Source of the DNA: Ailanthus altissimus
Taxonomy: Eukaryota > Streptophyta > Magnoliopsida > Sapindales > Simaroubaceae
DNA: 64,000 nucleotides
Direction of reading: 5' to 3'
NCBI GenBank assembly: GCA_946807835.1
Contig: OX327704.1
Span: 4,898,001-4,962,000, forward strand
The notes beneath the pieces were generated by a model. The model searched no databases, was not told where the DNA came from, and was given only the letters and a program-made list of their open reading frames with translations. This document shows, piece after piece, positions 12,087 to 24,140 of this stretch (positions are counted from its first letter, which is position 1; each line of letters begins with the position of its first letter). The translations under genes were made by a program, and so were the position numbers.

Positions 12087-14041
12087 TGTGTCTATTGCCT
12101 AACGCAGCAGAAATGTAGAAATTTTGTAATAAACACAATAAATAAATATATTAATAGCATTAATATATTTATAGAATAGAAAACTCACCAAAACGTGTAA
12201 CGTTATACACGTATTTTTTTTGGAGTCCGCATGGAGACCAACTCGTGTGCAGTTCTAGTCACCAACACGGCAGGTTTGGAAAGCTAGAACAACAACTCTA
12301 TATTCAGCCTGAGATTAACTCTTAATCCCTAAAATGGCCGAGACTGTGTTTATATCATTTTCTCCAAAAGGATAAGAAATGGAAAGTTTGAAGCAATTCA
12401 TAATTGCTCCACTTAAAAGCATAAGGAAAATGAATCCCTTTTTTCTACCTTCTTCTTCTTCCTCTTATCTTCTTCTTTTCTCCTCTATTTCTTTCTCTTT
12501 CTCTTTTCTCTCTCAGCCAATTGGGCCAAATTGTCAATTCTCTTTCTTTCTTTCTTTTGCTTTATATATATATATAATATAATATAAAAAGAAAGATATT
12601 TTGATTATTTAACTATTAAATCATCAAGGTGAGAAATGACCATTTTGCCCCTCATAAATAGTTACCAAGTTTACCCTCTAGTGGGTCTTATCAAATTCCA
12701 CACTTGGGTAAACTCAACTTAGGGTCTACAATACGCTACGTGTCATTATACAATTAATAAATAATAATTATTAACTAATTATTGTATTTAACACTTAAAT
12801 ACAGACACGCATGCATTCCCTTAATAATGTTAAATATTGTCGGATTAGACAATATAATCTGACATACTGTCCTAGTGCACAACGAGTACACTATATATCA
12901 CGAGACTCCCTAGGTTCTATGCTCGATTCGTCAAATGGAACTATTCCATGAGTCCGTGACCTATGCCCCACGTACACGTCATGGATATACAAATCAGCGC
13001 GTTGAACCATACAAGTTGAGGTTACAATGCATACGTATAGTCCTTTTGTCATGATATCCTGGATGTGCGGGGATATAAATTATCATCGTCAAATCCCTAC
13101 GTGCTCATCCATGTCCTATCTCTAGACTTGTATCTCAATGAACAATATGTGCAAATTTCTTTGCCATATTGTTCGACCCTGGCAGAACTCTTTCCCGGGA
13201 TGATTGCTTGTGGCCACAAGACTTTCCGAGATATAGTCTCGAAGCATCTGGATATCAAACTCCCTATGCGAGCTGATGGATCGATATCTATACCCACACT
13301 CCATAAGCATCAGACTATACCCAGTGACACCCAACGGTCACACCATGAAAGGTCTATGACATGCGTGGAACCAAAGTATGGTGGATCACTTACAAGCCCA
13401 TCGTGGCACTCAAGTCAAAGCACCACGTATACTACTTATCTCGAGAAGACCCTCCGTTGACGGCTTACGTAAGGTGTTTATCGAAGGCCCTCATGAGTCT
13501 GTCCCATATCCAGTCCTAACTAGATACCCATATGTCAATACGAGCTCCAAGCTTACAGTCGGCTAGGAACGACCATCTATACCGTATAGGTATGACATAT
13601 GCTGATCTATATTAAAAATATCCACCGACAGACCCGCATTGGCAGAAATAGATCAAGGATAATTATTTGAGAATATACTTACACAACTTGCATTTCCTAG
13701 CACCCAATTGCAACTCTTGTAATTATGTAGTTACTAGTATATTCCCACGTCTATGTTCCATTACAAACAAGGCTCCAACTCTTGGATCTGCTAAGGATTA
13801 TAACCAGCTAACACTTAGCTGTGCTAACATTTAACATTTATATCTCTCAGTGTGGCTAACTATGAGCCCTTATCTAAACTTCTTTAGATTTGATCCGAAC
13901 TCTTTCAGATCTATAATATCTGCAACGTTACATGCATAATACCATATAAATAGGTATTAGCGATTTAATGGGAATGTACACTTGTATAAATACATAAGCA
14001 TATGTACATTCAGGGACGGCACGTAAGTACCGACCCTAACA
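12087..14041 (-). mobile_element. Reversed family-A copia LTR inserted in the integrase of element A
   Basis: On the minus strand it begins TGTTAGGGTCGGTACTTACG and shares the family landmarks in reverse order: CTAGTGCACAACGAGTACAC near 12873 and the ATCATCGTCAAATCCCTAC block near 13080. No partner LTR or internal domain is attached, so it behaves as a solo LTR of about 1955 bp. The right boundary (14041) is clear. The left one (12087) is less certain, and the flanks gcaat and caaat match at only 3 of 5 positions. Coding continuity supports the insertion: the integrase text before it resumes after it as YWFIRYPKNLIEYQFYDPEE. Open frames inside (13065-13460 on plus, 13097-13334 on minus) are non-coding. 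Confidence 0.8.
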
Positions 14042-15715
14042 CAAATATTGGTTCATTAGGTATCCCAAAAACTTAATAGAATACCAGTTTTATGATCCAG
14101 AGGAATGAAATATATTTATTCCTTATTATGCCACTTTCCAAGATAAATATTTTCTCATAGATCGTAGGGATTGCAGAAAAATTGAACTTTGTCAATCTAA
14201 AATTAAATATGAACTGATGATGGACCCTAAAGTTCAATTAAGTTAAATATCTATAACACACTCTCTTTATAAGTCTAAAAGGATATTGATGGACTTATTA
14301 GGTATGTTTGATACTTGAAGGTGCCTTTGGTATTTTCTTATTTGAAGGAAAACATCCTTTAACTTATAAAGAAGTGATGTTGGTCATTGATTCAAGAAAA
14401 TGAAAAGTTGTTATAAAATTCAAAATTGACTTTATGCATGAGAATCAAGTCTAGCATTTGATCATGCTTCCGATAGGAATTGTTTCTATTGCTTGTAAAT
14501 GAGTTTACACAATGAAGCGTGGGCCTAACATGAAGGTACAGGCCTTCTAAGCTCGACTGGTGATAAAAGGTTACACCTATAAATCTAAAATAAAAAATGA
14601 GAAAAACTTTTCACCAGCAATCATGCTTAAGTCAATTTGAACTTTGTTGCCTATTGCAACATGCTGGAATCTTCATTTTAACAAAGAAAACAGAGAGTAT
14701 AGTTTCAATAAGCACTTAAAAGAAAGTACGTGTGTTTAAAGAGGGCGGTGAGAGCATAATTATCTTTTGAGTTCTCTACGTGAAAGACATATTCAATGTC
14801 AGAAATGACATTGATATGTTATAAGTCTGTCGGATAAGAGTTATCTAAGTAAAGACTTCTCTATTAAATGTTTGGGAAAGGCTTCATATATACTAGCTAT
14901 AAACTGTTATAGATATAGAGGTAGGAGGATGATAGGACTATCCCAATCTTCATATATAGACAATGTTCTTGAAAAGTACAACTTTAGAAACTATAAGATA
15001 GTTAATGTACTTTTCAAACATAATATTCATATTTCTAGGAGGAGGTTTCTCGACAAGAAGATGAAAATATTAGAATGTCTAATATATAATGCACATCAGC
15101 TGGAGATAGATTGATGTACGCCATGGTATATATAAAATCCAGATTTGGATGATTGTAAGTGTTACGAGCTGGTATTGGTCTCATTCGAGTAATGACTATT
15201 AATTAGTCGTGAAATATATCTAAAATACCTGAGAGGTATGAAGGGTAAGTTTCTAATTCATGGAGAAAGTTACTTATAAATGAGAGGATACACAGACTCG
15301 AACTTCTAATTTGGTTCTGATGATAGAAGTTCTATATATGGTTATATATTTCTTTTCATCAGCACTTTAGTTAGTTGAAAGTGCAATATATATATCAACA
15401 ACTAATTCTACCTTCGAGGCAGAATATATTGCGACTTAAGAAACCCTGCAAAAGAAGTTATTTGGATATATAAGTTAGTTGCAGAGCTTAGAATAGTTCT
15501 AAGCTCTATGGATCCTATCCCACTAAATGCAACAATAATGGGACGATTGTTCAAGCCAAAAAGACATAAGACGCACCAAAATTCTAATCATGTGTAGTCT
15601 AGGATATATTTCATAAATAATATAGCGAACCCACTAACTAAAGTCTTAACTTCTAATATATTTGAGAAATACATAAAGACGATAGGTATTAGATATTATC
15701 ATGAATGACACTAGA
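14042..15715 (+). pseudogene. Copia element A reverse transcriptase and RNase H remnant
   Basis: This is the second half of the copia polyprotein. Landmarks are GYTYKSKIKNEKNFSPAIML near 14560-14625 (palm/finger region), YVKD at 14777-14788 where the catalytic YVDD is expected (first Asp replaced by Lys), GKASYILAINCYRYRGRR then MIGLSQSSYIDNVL near 14873-14970, LKYLRGMKGKFLIHG near 15215-15260, and the RNase H C-terminal end around 15420-15710 with TYFE/AEYIA-like text near 15405-15430. Stops and frameshifts occur throughout, and the changed catalytic motif confirms inactivity. The coding end is followed by a purine stretch (polypurine-tract-like, 15707-15727) and the 3' LTR. Confidence 0.85.
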
Positions 15716-15727
15716 GTAAGTGTGAGT

Positions 15728-17397
15728 TGTTAAAACTAGTGCTTATGTGTCATTCCAAATTGTATGAATATTAATTGTTTAATATATGGAAAGATACTTG
15801 AAGCATTTCAAATACTGTGTGATCTGAAGGAGTTCAGATCTGGTTCAAAGAAGTTTAGACTAGGGCTAAGAGTTAGCAAGACTAAGAGTTATAAGTGCTA
15901 AGAGTTAGCAGGTTATAAGAGTCAGCAAAATCTAAAAAGTTAAAGCCTTGTTTAAAATGGGACAAAGACCCGAGGGTATACTAATAATGACATAGTTGTA
16001 AAGGGTTATAAATCATGCTAAGAAATGTTATATATTTTTACTGATGTGGGTCTGTCGGTGAAAATCTTATTTAATATAGATTGTGTATATCTATATTTGG
16101 ATGATCCAGATGGTTAGTCTTAGCAAACCATGAGCTTAGTGGAAGTTTGTATAGACATGCGGGTATTCAGGGAGGACTAGGTACTGAATAGGCTAAATTA
16201 GGATCTCCACTAGACATCTTATAAAGTCGTCAATTGATGATCTTTCGAGTTAAGTAGTATTCTTGATTCTTTGACCTTAGTACCACGGTGGGCTTGTGAA
16301 TGATCTATCATACTTGAGTTTCTCACATGTCAGAGACCTTTTATGGTCTGATCGCTAGGTGTCATTGGGTATGGTCCGATGCTCATGGAGTTCAATGTGT
16401 GTAGATATGAGATATGTCAACTCATATAGGTGATTTGTATATCATAATACTCCAAGATTGTATTTTAGAAAGTCTTATGGCCATAAGCAATTAACATGAA
16501 AAAAGATTTTCCTGTGGGATAAACAATATCGCAAAAGTATTTGCGGATAATGTTTATAAAAATACAAAGTTGGAGATAAGTTCATGGTTGAGCATATAGA
16601 GACTTGACGGTGATGATATATACCTCCACTCTTCCAGAATACAAATGATAGAGGGATTATATAAATATGTATTAATTTCAACTTGTATTGTTCAACATGT
16701 TATTTTGTTATTTTCATCACGTGTGTGGGGGGCAACATTTATAGACTTATGAAAGATTTTCGTAAAATTAAATTGGTGTAACTTAGAGAGTCTCTCTATA
16801 TAAAGTGTACTCATTGTGGACGAAGGTAGCTCACTTGATTGAATAGTTCAATCTATGAAGTTCTCGAAAAATTAAAATTATTTCAAGGTCTTTTAGGTAG
16901 ATAATAGAGTTTAAGTGTTAAAACCGAGATCTCGGCAAGTAGGACCTGTCACTTTAACCTTTTTATTGAATGTTACATTTTATTCCATTAATTTTTTAGA
17001 GCATGACATATGACAAGGTTTTATTAGCTTAATATATAATTTGCAAATGCTGCAAAATTATATAAATGAAAATGGATTAAATGAAATGAATTTTAACCTT
17101 TTGTAGTCATATAAATTTTGACCAATTAATAAATTGTATATATTGTAACAAATAGCCATTATAATATTACAAGCCTGATTTGTCATGCTTTCTCATAACC
17201 AAGAGGTGGCCTTCTCTTGTTAAATTACAAACTTTGTTTTTTCAAATTTTATTCAAAGTGAATTGCTTACAATTCCTTGCTTTGGGAGAAAAAACTATTT
17301 CAACCAAATTGATAACAATAGGTGGCAAGTTAATATTGATAACTTAAGGCACTAAATTCCCTTTCATTTGGCAAATGAAATGTTGTTATGTCATGCT
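15728..17397 (+). mobile_element. 3' LTR of copia element A, truncated
   Basis: It begins TGTTAAAACTAGTGCTTATG and stays collinear with the 5' LTR at 1446 through the AGAGTTAG cluster (15870-15925), the inverted repeat ATCGCAAAAGTATTTGCGG near 16527 and the text TGTTGTTATGTCATGCT (17381-17397), which matches about 3133-3149. There similarity ends abruptly and organelle-like DNA begins. The last ~450 bases of the LTR and the downstream target duplication are therefore missing. Confidence 0.8.
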
Positions 17398-18055
17398 CTC
17401 AAACCTTAACCTTCGCCTTTCCACTTTCTTCGTCGAAACGATACGATAGATATGGATTAAGACGGACTTTTCATGCTTAGCTTTATGGGAAACATCATAT
17501 CTTTATTCTAAGCCGAATAGCTAGTCTTCGGCTGAGAGTCCGAGTTCAAACAGTAAGGGATCAGAACTTGAAGGCAGGAAAAGCATGAAGTAAGCTCAGT
17601 AAAAAAAAAATGAATGAAAGTATTTAAGTAAGTACGCATTTAATGATGGGAAAGATTCAATAGATAGAGTGGAAGTGATCCCAGTCCAAGTAGGGTAAGG
17701 AATATTATTGGTTTTTATTTGCCTCATTCCTTTTTGAAACTCGTCTAGTTATCGAAATATCAAGCCAAGCCTTACCGAATGTCCCATTTGAAAAAGACCA
17801 ATGACAATGCAATGTGATTGACTTAGTCGATGATATGGGCATATAAAAAACTTTCAATGTAGCAGATATCTCCACCTATCATCCCGACGGTAACCTATAT
17901 GATCACTCGATGACAAATTCTTTCCAAGTAAAAGAGAATGATGGGGTATAGTAGCCCATGGTTAGCCAACAACATGAAGCCAATAAGCAACCCAAGCCAA
18001 ATTTGAAGTCAGCCATACTTAATAGAGCCAAAGAAGCATTGAATCTGGTCATTTA
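17398..18055. other. Probable nuclear insertion of plant mitochondrial DNA (NUMT)
   Basis: Composition changes at once: the stretch is less AT-rich, has no poly-A/T runs in its first part, and reads like plant mitochondrial intergenic DNA (for example CTAGTCTTCGGCTGAGAGTC near 17522). It contains no recognisable organelle gene and no retroelement motif. The mitochondrial origin is an impression from sequence style, not an alignment, and a chloroplast or ordinary nuclear origin is possible. It breaks the copia 3' LTR at a sharp junction. Confidence 0.4.
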
Positions 18056-18706
18056 GTTTTTATAGCAATTTTTAGTGTTCATTTAATATGTTTTGATATT
18101 TGTGTTGTCTAGAAGCTTTAATTTGGCTATTTAAGTTTATCTTGGAAGTTTTTTTTTTTTTTTTATGCTTAGAGGATTGTTCCAAGTATTTAGTATTTAA
18201 ACTTGTAACTTCTATATTTTCAGTAGTTTTTGATAATTAATGAAAAGTAAAATTCTTTACTAAGAGTTCAATTCATAATTGATATTTTTGAGCTAACTTT
18301 CTTTCGTCTTGTTAAACAATATCAACAATCCTCCTATTTATAAACGAAATCATAAACTCATCAATGTTTGTCCTGCGTCAAAAATTGATGTGCCGCCTTA
18401 AGATAGGTCAAACTAATGTTAAATTAGACTGAGACAACTCAATTAATTAATATTTTTAAGTTATCTCATAACTTTTACATTAATTAACTACCGTTATTTT
18501 GATCTAAATATAATTATCTATATAATTATATAAGTATGACACATTGTTTTGAATTCCTTAGACTTTATTCTAAATTTTTTTTCGTATGGTAGGTCATTTT
18601 AGAAATATATCCAAAAATTCTATCTCTTGAAAATTAACTATAATATTAATTAAAATAAATAGCTTTTGGAGAACGAACACTAAGCCAAAGGTGCCGCTTA
18701 AATCTC
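18056..18706 (+). repeat. Possible LTR/UTR remnant, unclassified
   Basis: The text has the look of a gypsy LTR tail: a poly-T run at 18150, a mixed AT-rich termination-like region (18210-18260) and CTTTCTTTCGTCTTGTTAAA near 18300. No coding motif, partner LTR or clear ends were found. Confidence 0.25.
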
Positions 18707-19078
18707 ATGTTGTTTAAACTAACAATGCAGACTATGGTAAAATTTTCATTTCAAATGGTAATTTCAATAACATTAAATGTTATAATGTCAATTCTAATTC
18801 TATTTTTAATTACATTAAATGTTATAAATCTAAATCAAAATTTAATCTCAATTACGTTAAACATAATTTCAATTTCAATTTCAATTTCAGTTACGTTTAA
18901 TGTTGTAATTTCAAATCTAATTTAGTATTGATATTTTAATTAGTCTTTAATATCAATTTGCTTAAATAAAATGATGAATACAAATCAAGATGAAACTTTT
19001 AAAAAAAGAAAGTTTATAATTTATTAATTAACTAATAAAATTCAGACTTCAATTATTTCTTTTAAAAAATCAAATAAA
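18707..19078. repeat. Low-complexity AT-rich stretch with TCAATT/CATTAAATG repeats
   Basis: Short words such as TTACATTAAATGTTATAA and AATTTCAATTTCAATTTC recur from 18755 to 18920, giving a 72-residue open frame that is only low complexity. The rest is AT-rich and carries nothing recognisable. Confidence 0.6.
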
Positions 19079-19182
19079 AAAATCGGGACCAGGATGAGAA
19101 GGGTTCGAGATGGGACTGAGACATTCAGGTCCCTTATTTCTCATCCTGAACCAGTCCCGATCCAATCTAACCAGTCCCATCC
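19079..19182. repeat. GC-rich imperfect inverted repeat next to the Athila-like element
   Basis: ATCGGGACCAGGATGAGAA near 19082 is mirrored by TTCTCATCCTGAACCAGTCC about 50 bases later, followed by a partial third unit CCAGTCCCATCCTG. It could form a hairpin. The Athila-like LTR begins right at its end. Confidence 0.6.
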
Positions 19183-20884
19183 TGATAAGCATAATAAAAT
19201 ACATATTTGTTAAGAGATTCAGTCACTATTTAATGTCACTAATTTAAGCTTTTTTGTATTTTTAAACTTGAAATAAAATGGTCCTTAAATGGTGATTAAT
19301 AAATGTTATTTGCACAGGTTTAGTAAAAGGGATATAACTCTTAATTTAAAAATTAAAATGAAGAAATTATTAAATCTGGAGGAATATGACTCAATATTAC
19401 ACAAACTTGAAGAATAGTTAAAAAGCCAAATCCAACATTTTATGAGTCAAAATTGGGATATAACAGAACTAGATTATAACTTCTGCTTAGCTTGACCCAC
19501 CCCACGTATTTGAACCGTGTTTCACAAAATATGTACTCAATCAGTATGATTCTTGAAGCTGAAAAATATTAACTCAATTATGAACAACTCCTATGTTGAT
19601 AGTAAAATCTAAAGCGGTCGTTATCATAGACCAAATTATATTACAAATTGGCTAAAGAGTTGTTGGTTGAAATCTGATGTATCTTTGATAGTTTGTCTAA
19701 TTCATATTTTCTCATATTCAAAATACATGAACTTAGTGGCTATGGAAAGAAGAGACAAAATTTTAAGACTTTTATGTCTATCAAAGAGGTTACATTGACT
19801 ATTTCCATTGTAAAAAAGGTGCAATAATTAGGCGAAGAAGTGGGTGGCCTAAATTATTAAATATTGAAGTCACACTAAACATGCTTCCATTCAAGGCCTA
19901 TATAAGGACACTCTTAGGAGGCTAATGGAAGATTTTTGAATGCTTTACAATTTTCTCATATAATTCGCTTTACCATGCATTGTAAGTTAGGCTAGAGTTC
20001 TTGGCAAGGCTGGAGATGAACTTTTATGTGTAATATATTTACTTCTATACTTTAATTCTTTGTCAAGAGTTACAAATATTTGTAAGTTTCTTGTGTCTAA
20101 ACTCTTACCTATTATTTGTCTATAATCCAGAGGTTATAATTATCACGTTTCATATATTTTCAGTCATGCTTTTTTTACTTTTATACTTTGAATTTTTGTC
20201 AAAAACTACAAATATTTGTAAGTTTCTTGTGTCTAAACTCTTATCTATTATTTTTCTATAATCCAGAGGTTATAATTCTCATGTTTTATATATTTTTAGT
20301 CATACTTTCTTTATGTGATTCTTGTTGAATTATAATTGTTATTAGTTACATTGTTTTACATGTTAATCTTATACTACAATATTGTCCATTGATATATTGT
20401 CGATCTTAGATAACATGTAAAGACAATAATTGTTTGATATTCAAGTTAATCTTTTACTGCAATATTGTTAAAAGGATATATTGTTGATCTTAGATAGCTT
20501 GTATAAATGAATATGGGTTGTGTTAATGTTTGCAAAGAGTTTAGTCATATCAAATACATGTATTATCAAATGTGTCATATTTTACATATCTTCCAATTGA
20601 TTGTTTGGGATGTAAAAATTTAAATTACGTTATAAACATTGAATCAAATTATAGAATAAATTTATAAAGCATAATTATGATTCTCGAAAGCCTTACTTAC
20701 ATTATCATAAGACTTCTCTTTTAATTCATATACAATTTTATCTCATTCAAATAAATCAATTAGTTAATTTTCTCCTTTGTGATTGTTTTAATATTTTTAT
20801 CTCACTAACCTAGTTTGTCAAAAGCTTCCTCGTAGGATCTTCAATCTATACTGCGATAGTCGCATTATATTTTGAGCGTAAACA
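19183..20884 (+). repeat. 5' LTR of the Athila-like element
   Basis: Collinear with 30212-31758, sharing for example ACATATTTGTTAAGAGAT, GGCCTATATAAGGA (near 19894) and TTTTGAGCGTAAACA at the end. CTATATAAGG is a plausible TATA box. Duplicated text around 20060-20140 and 20190-20280 (AAATATTTGTAAGTTTC, then ATAATCCAGAGGTTATAATT) suggests a ~145-base internal tandem duplication absent from the 3' copy, which would explain the length difference. Confidence 0.85.
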
Positions 20885-20888
20885 AAAT

Positions 20889-20902
20889 TTGACGCCGTTG
20901 TC
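20889..20902 (+). promoter_or_regulatory. Primer-binding site of the Athila-like element
   Basis: TTGACGCCGTTGTC lies 4 bases after the LTR end. The usual Athila/Tat text is TTGGCGCCGTTGCC; both differences are G-to-A or C-to-T changes, as expected from decay of methylated cytosines. Confidence 0.8.
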
Positions 20903-21029
20903 AAGGAGGTACACTAAGCAAAAATAGGTTGTGTTTATCAATACTAAAGTGTTAACTTTGTAAATTTACTTTTCTTTGTAAAATTTTAGTTTCTTAAATA
21001 TATTTCCTTTATTATAATTTATTTTATTA

Positions 21030-21600
21030 TTTATGGTTGGTTCTACCATCTAACTTAATTTGTTATTTTCTAATATTTTTATTTAATCTTACATGGTTGG
21101 TTCTACCATCTAACGTAATTTATTTTTCTTTTATTTATTTGTTGTACTTTATAATTTATCTCATTTTCTTAGTTTGTTCTATTTTATTTTTCTCATTTAT
21201 TTATTATAGTTGGTTCTACCGCATAACTCAGTTTATTTTCTTTTATTTATTTGTTGCATTTTATAGTTTATTTTCTTTTATTTACTTATTGTATTTTATA
21301 GTTTATTATTTTTTGTATTTTTTTTTCATGGCTAGTTCTACCACCTAGCTCATTTTAATTTCTTGTTGTATTTATATTACTTCTTGTATTTTATTATGCA
21401 ATCTCGTTAATTTTATTTTCTTCCCTTATTTATTATAGTTTATTCTACCACCTAACTTATTTTACTATTTTTTATTTATTTATTGTATTTTATTTTTCAT
21501 GGTTGATCTTACGACCTATCTCTTTTTATTTCTTGTTGTATTTTATTTCATTTCTTGTAATTTATCTCATTTTTATGGTTAGTTTTACCACTTAACTATA
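21030..21600 (+). repeat. Seven spaced copies of a 25-base hairpin-like motif in the Athila-like leader
   Basis: Variants of ATGGTTGGTTCTACCATC followed by TAACTTA occur near 21032, 21093, 21207, 21327, 21437, 21498 and 21574, separated by T-rich filler. The best copies have complementary ends (ATGGT and ACCAT). The stretch lies between primer site and gag. The open frame at 21037-21348 is just a T-rich artefact. Confidence 0.75.
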
Positions 21601-21694
21601 TTTTTTTCTTTTGTTCACTTTTTAATTTTTCCTTGAGAATTTTCTTCATTAACAAAAATAGTTTAAAAAAAGTTTTAAAAAAAGAGAAGAAAAT

Positions 21695-23490
21695 TTGTTA
21701 GGATGTATGCATCGACTTAAAGACAAACGAGGAAGATTTATGAGAGAAGTAGAATTAGAACCACCACCACAATTTGTAAAGGAAGAGAATTCACCATCTA
21801 GTTCATCTTGTAGTTCCAACATAATAAGCCATCATGAAGATAACCTCGTTAGGACTCTAAAAGATTACTTGCATTCTACTTGCACAATCATACTATCATA
21901 CATTATATTTTTACCTAACACATCACATTTGGATATTAAATCTAGAATGATACAACTTCTGCTTACTTTTCATGGTCTAGATACTAAAAATTCTTATATA
22001 CATGTTAAGAAATTTGAAGAGGTAGTGGCCATCTTCCATAGCCAACCTGAAGCCATAGACACTGTTAGGCTTAAATGTTTTCTTTTTTCTCTTGAAGACA
22101 AAGCAAAGAGTTGGCTACACTCTTTAAGGCCAAGGTCTATAGGAACTTGGGCAGAAATGACCTAAGTATTTTTCAATAAATACTTCCTACAATATAAAAC
22201 TAATAGCCTGAAAAGAAACATTCTTCATTCTTTTAAAAAGACAGTGAAACCTTATATCAAGCTTGGGAAAGGTTTAAAGAGTTGTTAAATCTATGCCCTC
22301 ACCATAGGTATGAAAATAGGTGCTTAGTTAACTATTTTTATGAGGGACTCACAATTAAAAAACGCCAATTTGTTGAGATGATATGTAATGGAGAGTTCTT
22401 TTATAAAGATCCTGAGAAACCCATAGAATTCCTTAATGACTTAGTCAAAAAAGCCCATACATGGACTAAACCTAGTGTTACTGAAAGCATAAATAGGTCA
22501 TGACCTAGTGGAGTTTTTCATCTTAGGGAAGAGGATAATCTTAAAGCCCAATTAGAGATATTAACTAGAGAATTAGAGGCCTTGAAATCCAAAGAAAGAT
22601 AGGTCACCCTTATAGTTGCTAAGTTTGAGTCACATGATGTTTATTTTATCTATAGAGGAGTAGAACGCTTAGCTCAGGATTGTCTCACTTATAGTGAGAT
22701 AAGAGAGATATATGAGGAACAATGTAATGCCCTAGGGATGTATAAGAAGCCTTTTTCACCCTACTTTGAAACCTATAATCCTAGTTAAAAAAACCACCTA
22801 AACTTTAGTTAAAAATCTGACTAATAAGCTAACAACCATTGGAAACAAGAACAATAAGCCCAAGTCTTATGGTGTACCTCAATATAATGCACGACCAACT
22901 AGGAGTCCTTTAGAGGATTCATTACAAGTATTTATAGAGGTACAAAGTAAGACTATTTAAAAATTTGAAACAGTTCTTGCACAAGTTGTAGAGGAAAACA
23001 AAGAAATCAATAGTCAAATCTCTAAATTGACCAGTGCCTTAACTGTACAAAAGCGAGGTAAGTTTCCCTCTCAACCTTAATTCAATCCCAAAGGACAATT
23101 ATGGCACAAGCTTTTACTTCTGATGCATAAACTTTCAATGAAGTTAATGTCATTACTACTCAAAGTGGTAATATTGTGAATGAGTTTACTTCTGCAACAA
23201 ACACATCTACAAGTAGTAAAGACATCTCCCTTGAAAAAGAGGCCACAGTTAAAAAAGAGCCCAAAAATAAGTTTTCAATTTCAATGCCTTTTTTCCCAAC
23301 TCTTCGATATGTTGAAAAAAATCCAAAAATTCAATATGAGATTTTAAAACATTTGAAACAAGTTAAGATTAATCTTCCTATATTCCATTTGATTAAACAG
23401 GTTCCAACTTATGCCAAAGTCATCAAGGATCTGTTCACTATCAAAAGAAAACACCATGTAAAGAAATCTGCATTTTTTTGGCAAAACTGG
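21695..23490 (+). pseudogene. gag of the Athila-like element
   Basis: The capsid-like retrotransposon gag domain is recognisable. LDIKSRMIQLLLTFHGL (about 21930-21985) and HVKKFEEVVAIF (22000-22035) correspond to the family text around YEIK...FHGL. VRLKCFLFSLEDKAKSWLHS (about 22060-22120) is the hallmark RLKLFPFSLKDKAK segment. A second piece (LCPHHRYENRCLVNYFYEGL, 22289-22348) follows after stops and frameshifts. The zinc-knuckle region is decayed, and CNALGMYKKPFSPYFETYNP (about 22724-22783) is the typical Athila text after it. The last part (23176-23490) contains the spacer to protease, KNKFSISMPFFPTLRYVEKN. Gag is interrupted at 22164, 22502, 22602 and elsewhere. Confidence 0.85.
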
Positions 23491-24140
23491 TAAGTGCATT
23501 GATTGACAAAAGACACCACCTAAGTATAAAGACTTAGGATGTCCTATAATCTCCTGCCAAATTGGGACACATGAGTTTGGTCAAGCTTTGTTGAACTTAA
23601 GAACAAGTGTAAATTTAATGCCTCATTCTATTTACTTGCAATTGGGATTTGGTGAGATAAACCTACATATGCAGTCTTACAATTAACTGACTGATTAATT
23701 AAGAAACCACAGGGAATAGTAGAAGATGTTTTATATAAATTGATAAATTTTACTACCCTGTTGATTTTCTTGTTTTAGATACAAATTCTGTGGTTAACAT
23801 AGAGTCTAAAATCCTTTTTATTTTAGGGAGACCTCTTTTTGTCACTGCTAACACTCTTATTAATTACAGAAATGGTCTAATGAAATGATCTTTTGAGAAT
23901 ATAACTCTTGAGGTGAACATTTTTCATATTGGAAAGCAACCACGAGAAGAAGACGAAAGCTATCATTCATATATAATAGACACTTCTAGAGGAAGCTTAT
24001 AAAAATCATGGCGTTGATTCTTTAAAAAACCTCTTTAATTTTGATTTTAAAGAATTCCATTATCCTGATGAAATAACTAATGTGTTTAGTCATAGGATAA
24101 AGGGACTTGATCTTGACAGCCACGCTTTGAAGAGTTGCCA
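23491..24140 (+). pseudogene. Aspartic protease region of the Athila-like pol
   Basis: Family text can be followed across several frames: LLNLRTSVNLMPHSIYLQLG near 23590-23650, then KPQGIVEDVLYKL near 23705-23745, and ILGRPLFVTANTL-like text near 23820-23860. The catalytic segment should read D-L-G-A; here it is N-L-R-T, so the active-site Asp is lost. Frameshifts follow about every 100-200 bases. Confidence 0.75.

Noticed and set aside
13065..13460. 131-codon plus-strand open frame
   Set aside because: It lies in the reversed copia LTR, in a region aligned with other LTR copies where no frame is kept.
21037..21348. 103-codon hydrophobic open frame before gag
   Set aside because: It is T-rich low-complexity leader containing the spaced hairpin motif; Phe/Leu/Tyr runs reflect base composition.
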